Shown one piece after another: positions 40,494 to 40,831 of a stretch of DNA of 40,831 nt. The notes under the pieces were generated by a model. It searched no databases, was not told the origin of the DNA, and saw only the letters and a program-made list of their open reading frames with translations. The number at the start of each line of letters is the position of its first letter. Within the stretch, counting starts at the first letter, position 1. This DNA comes from Prevotella sp. P2-180 (lineage in GTDB: Bacteria; Bacteroidota; Bacteroidia; Bacteroidales; Bacteroidaceae), in assembly GCF_002251435.1 (NCBI RefSeq), contig NZ_NPJI01000092.1, positions 1-40,831 of the forward strand, given 5' to 3'. Made by a program: the position numbers and the translations under genes.

Positions 40494-40831
40494 GTCATAA
40501 AAAAATGTTTTTCGAAAACTCCCCCGTCCCCTCTTAACCTGAAGAGGGGCTCCACCGCTTTCCCCTAAATCCCCTTTCCCCTCAGGGTACAGGGGACTTA
40601 AAGCCTGGCCGGCTGGGCCTGTACTCGCAAACAAGCTCACGCCCCTGCGGGGTTGCTCGTGATTATCTACGCAACAGAGTTGCGATTATTTGACGCAATA
40701 GAATTGCGAGTGTTTATGCGCCGTGGGCGCCCATGCGGATTGATGATGATTGATTGCTGATTATCACTGATAAAGATATTTATTAACGACAACAGGGTCT
40801 ACATGTGACGACTTAGATTGTCCGCAAGCGT
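40494..40831. other. Non-coding stretch with a row of small hairpins
   Basis: No gene is seen. A C-rich part (about 40520-40600) is followed by an inverted repeat GTACAGG/CCTGTAC (about 40587-40625). Then come four short hairpins: CCCC-TGC-GGGG (40642-40652), CGCAAC-AGA-GTTGCG (40670-40684), CGCAAT-AGA-ATTGCG (40694-40708) and GCGCC-GTG-GGCGC (40718-40730). The last three begin exactly 24 bp apart. The window ends in TGTCCGCAAGCG, a partial copy of the hairpin at 35451. Confidence 0.6.

Noticed and set aside
1..40831. CRISPR array
   Set aside because: No set of identical direct repeats with regular unique spacers was found; the only regular spacing (40670-40730) is of short hairpins that differ in sequence.
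1..40831. tRNA or rRNA genes
   Set aside because: No cloverleaf with GTTC-type T arm and no rRNA sequence were recognised.

Overview
The window comes from a Bacteroidetes genome, most likely a Prevotella or Bacteroides relative. The reasons are the gene families (PF14907-type nucleotidyltransferases, DUF4422 and WbsX capsule proteins, IS91- and IS66-type elements) and the near absence of strong Shine-Dalgarno sequences. No 16S gene or species marker is present, so the genus is inference. It is an accessory region: a surface-polysaccharide (capsule or O-antigen) locus whose downstream end has been built up from blocks separated by transposon remnants. Two, possibly three, candidate defence modules are embedded in it.

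Layout from left to right. (1) 1-1036: 3' part of an IS91-type rolling-circle element whose ori end sits next to a CTTG target and supplies the last codons of a sigma-factor-like gene. (2) 1007-2358: that sigma-like gene, then divergently an HNH-like small protein, a 46-residue basic protein and a good terminator. (3) 2376-5716: a tight minus-strand operon of a HEPN protein, a DUF262 (GmrS-like) protein and a four-helix membrane protein. (4) 5745-13297: three IS91 left (ter) ends, alternating with a pair of PF14907 nucleotidyltransferases and with a GHMP-kinase/nucleotidyltransferase fusion plus a GT8 glycosyltransferase. (5) 13321-35422: a long minus-strand polysaccharide operon, read from high to low coordinates: rfbC, rfbA, glmS, galE, wzx, acyltransferase, glf, DUF4422 glycosyltransferase, acetyltransferase, wzy, WbsX, membrane acyltransferase, MenD-like TPP enzyme, SDR, pyruvyltransferase, GT2, then a three-gene KAP-NTPase cassette and a GT4 gene. 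(6) 35603-37378: an HNH protein. (7) 37565-40437: a complete IS66 element. (8) 40438-40831: non-coding DNA with a repeat copy and regularly spaced small hairpins.

How the genes fit together: glmS, galE, glf and rfbA/rfbC point to UDP-GlcNAc-, UDP-Gal-, UDP-Galf- and dTDP-6-deoxyhexose-type precursors. rfbB and rfbD, the initiating glycosyltransferase, UpxY/UpxZ and the Wza/Wzc export genes are not in the window. GT2, GT4, GT8, DUF4422 and WbsX proteins would assemble the unit; acetyl-, acyl- and pyruvyl-transferases would decorate it; Wzx and Wzy would flip and polymerise it.

The observation I rate highest is that three polysaccharide-modifying genes in this AT-rich operon each carry a pure G/C homopolymer run: G9 in the SDR, which puts it out of frame; G10 in the membrane acyltransferase, in frame; and C8 in the hexapeptide acetyltransferase, in frame. 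This looks like slipped-strand phase variation of capsule structure. Next in interest are the HEPN-DUF262-membrane operon, the KAP cassette inside the capsule operon, and the IS91 ter ends that border each block and keep a palindrome through compensatory base changes.
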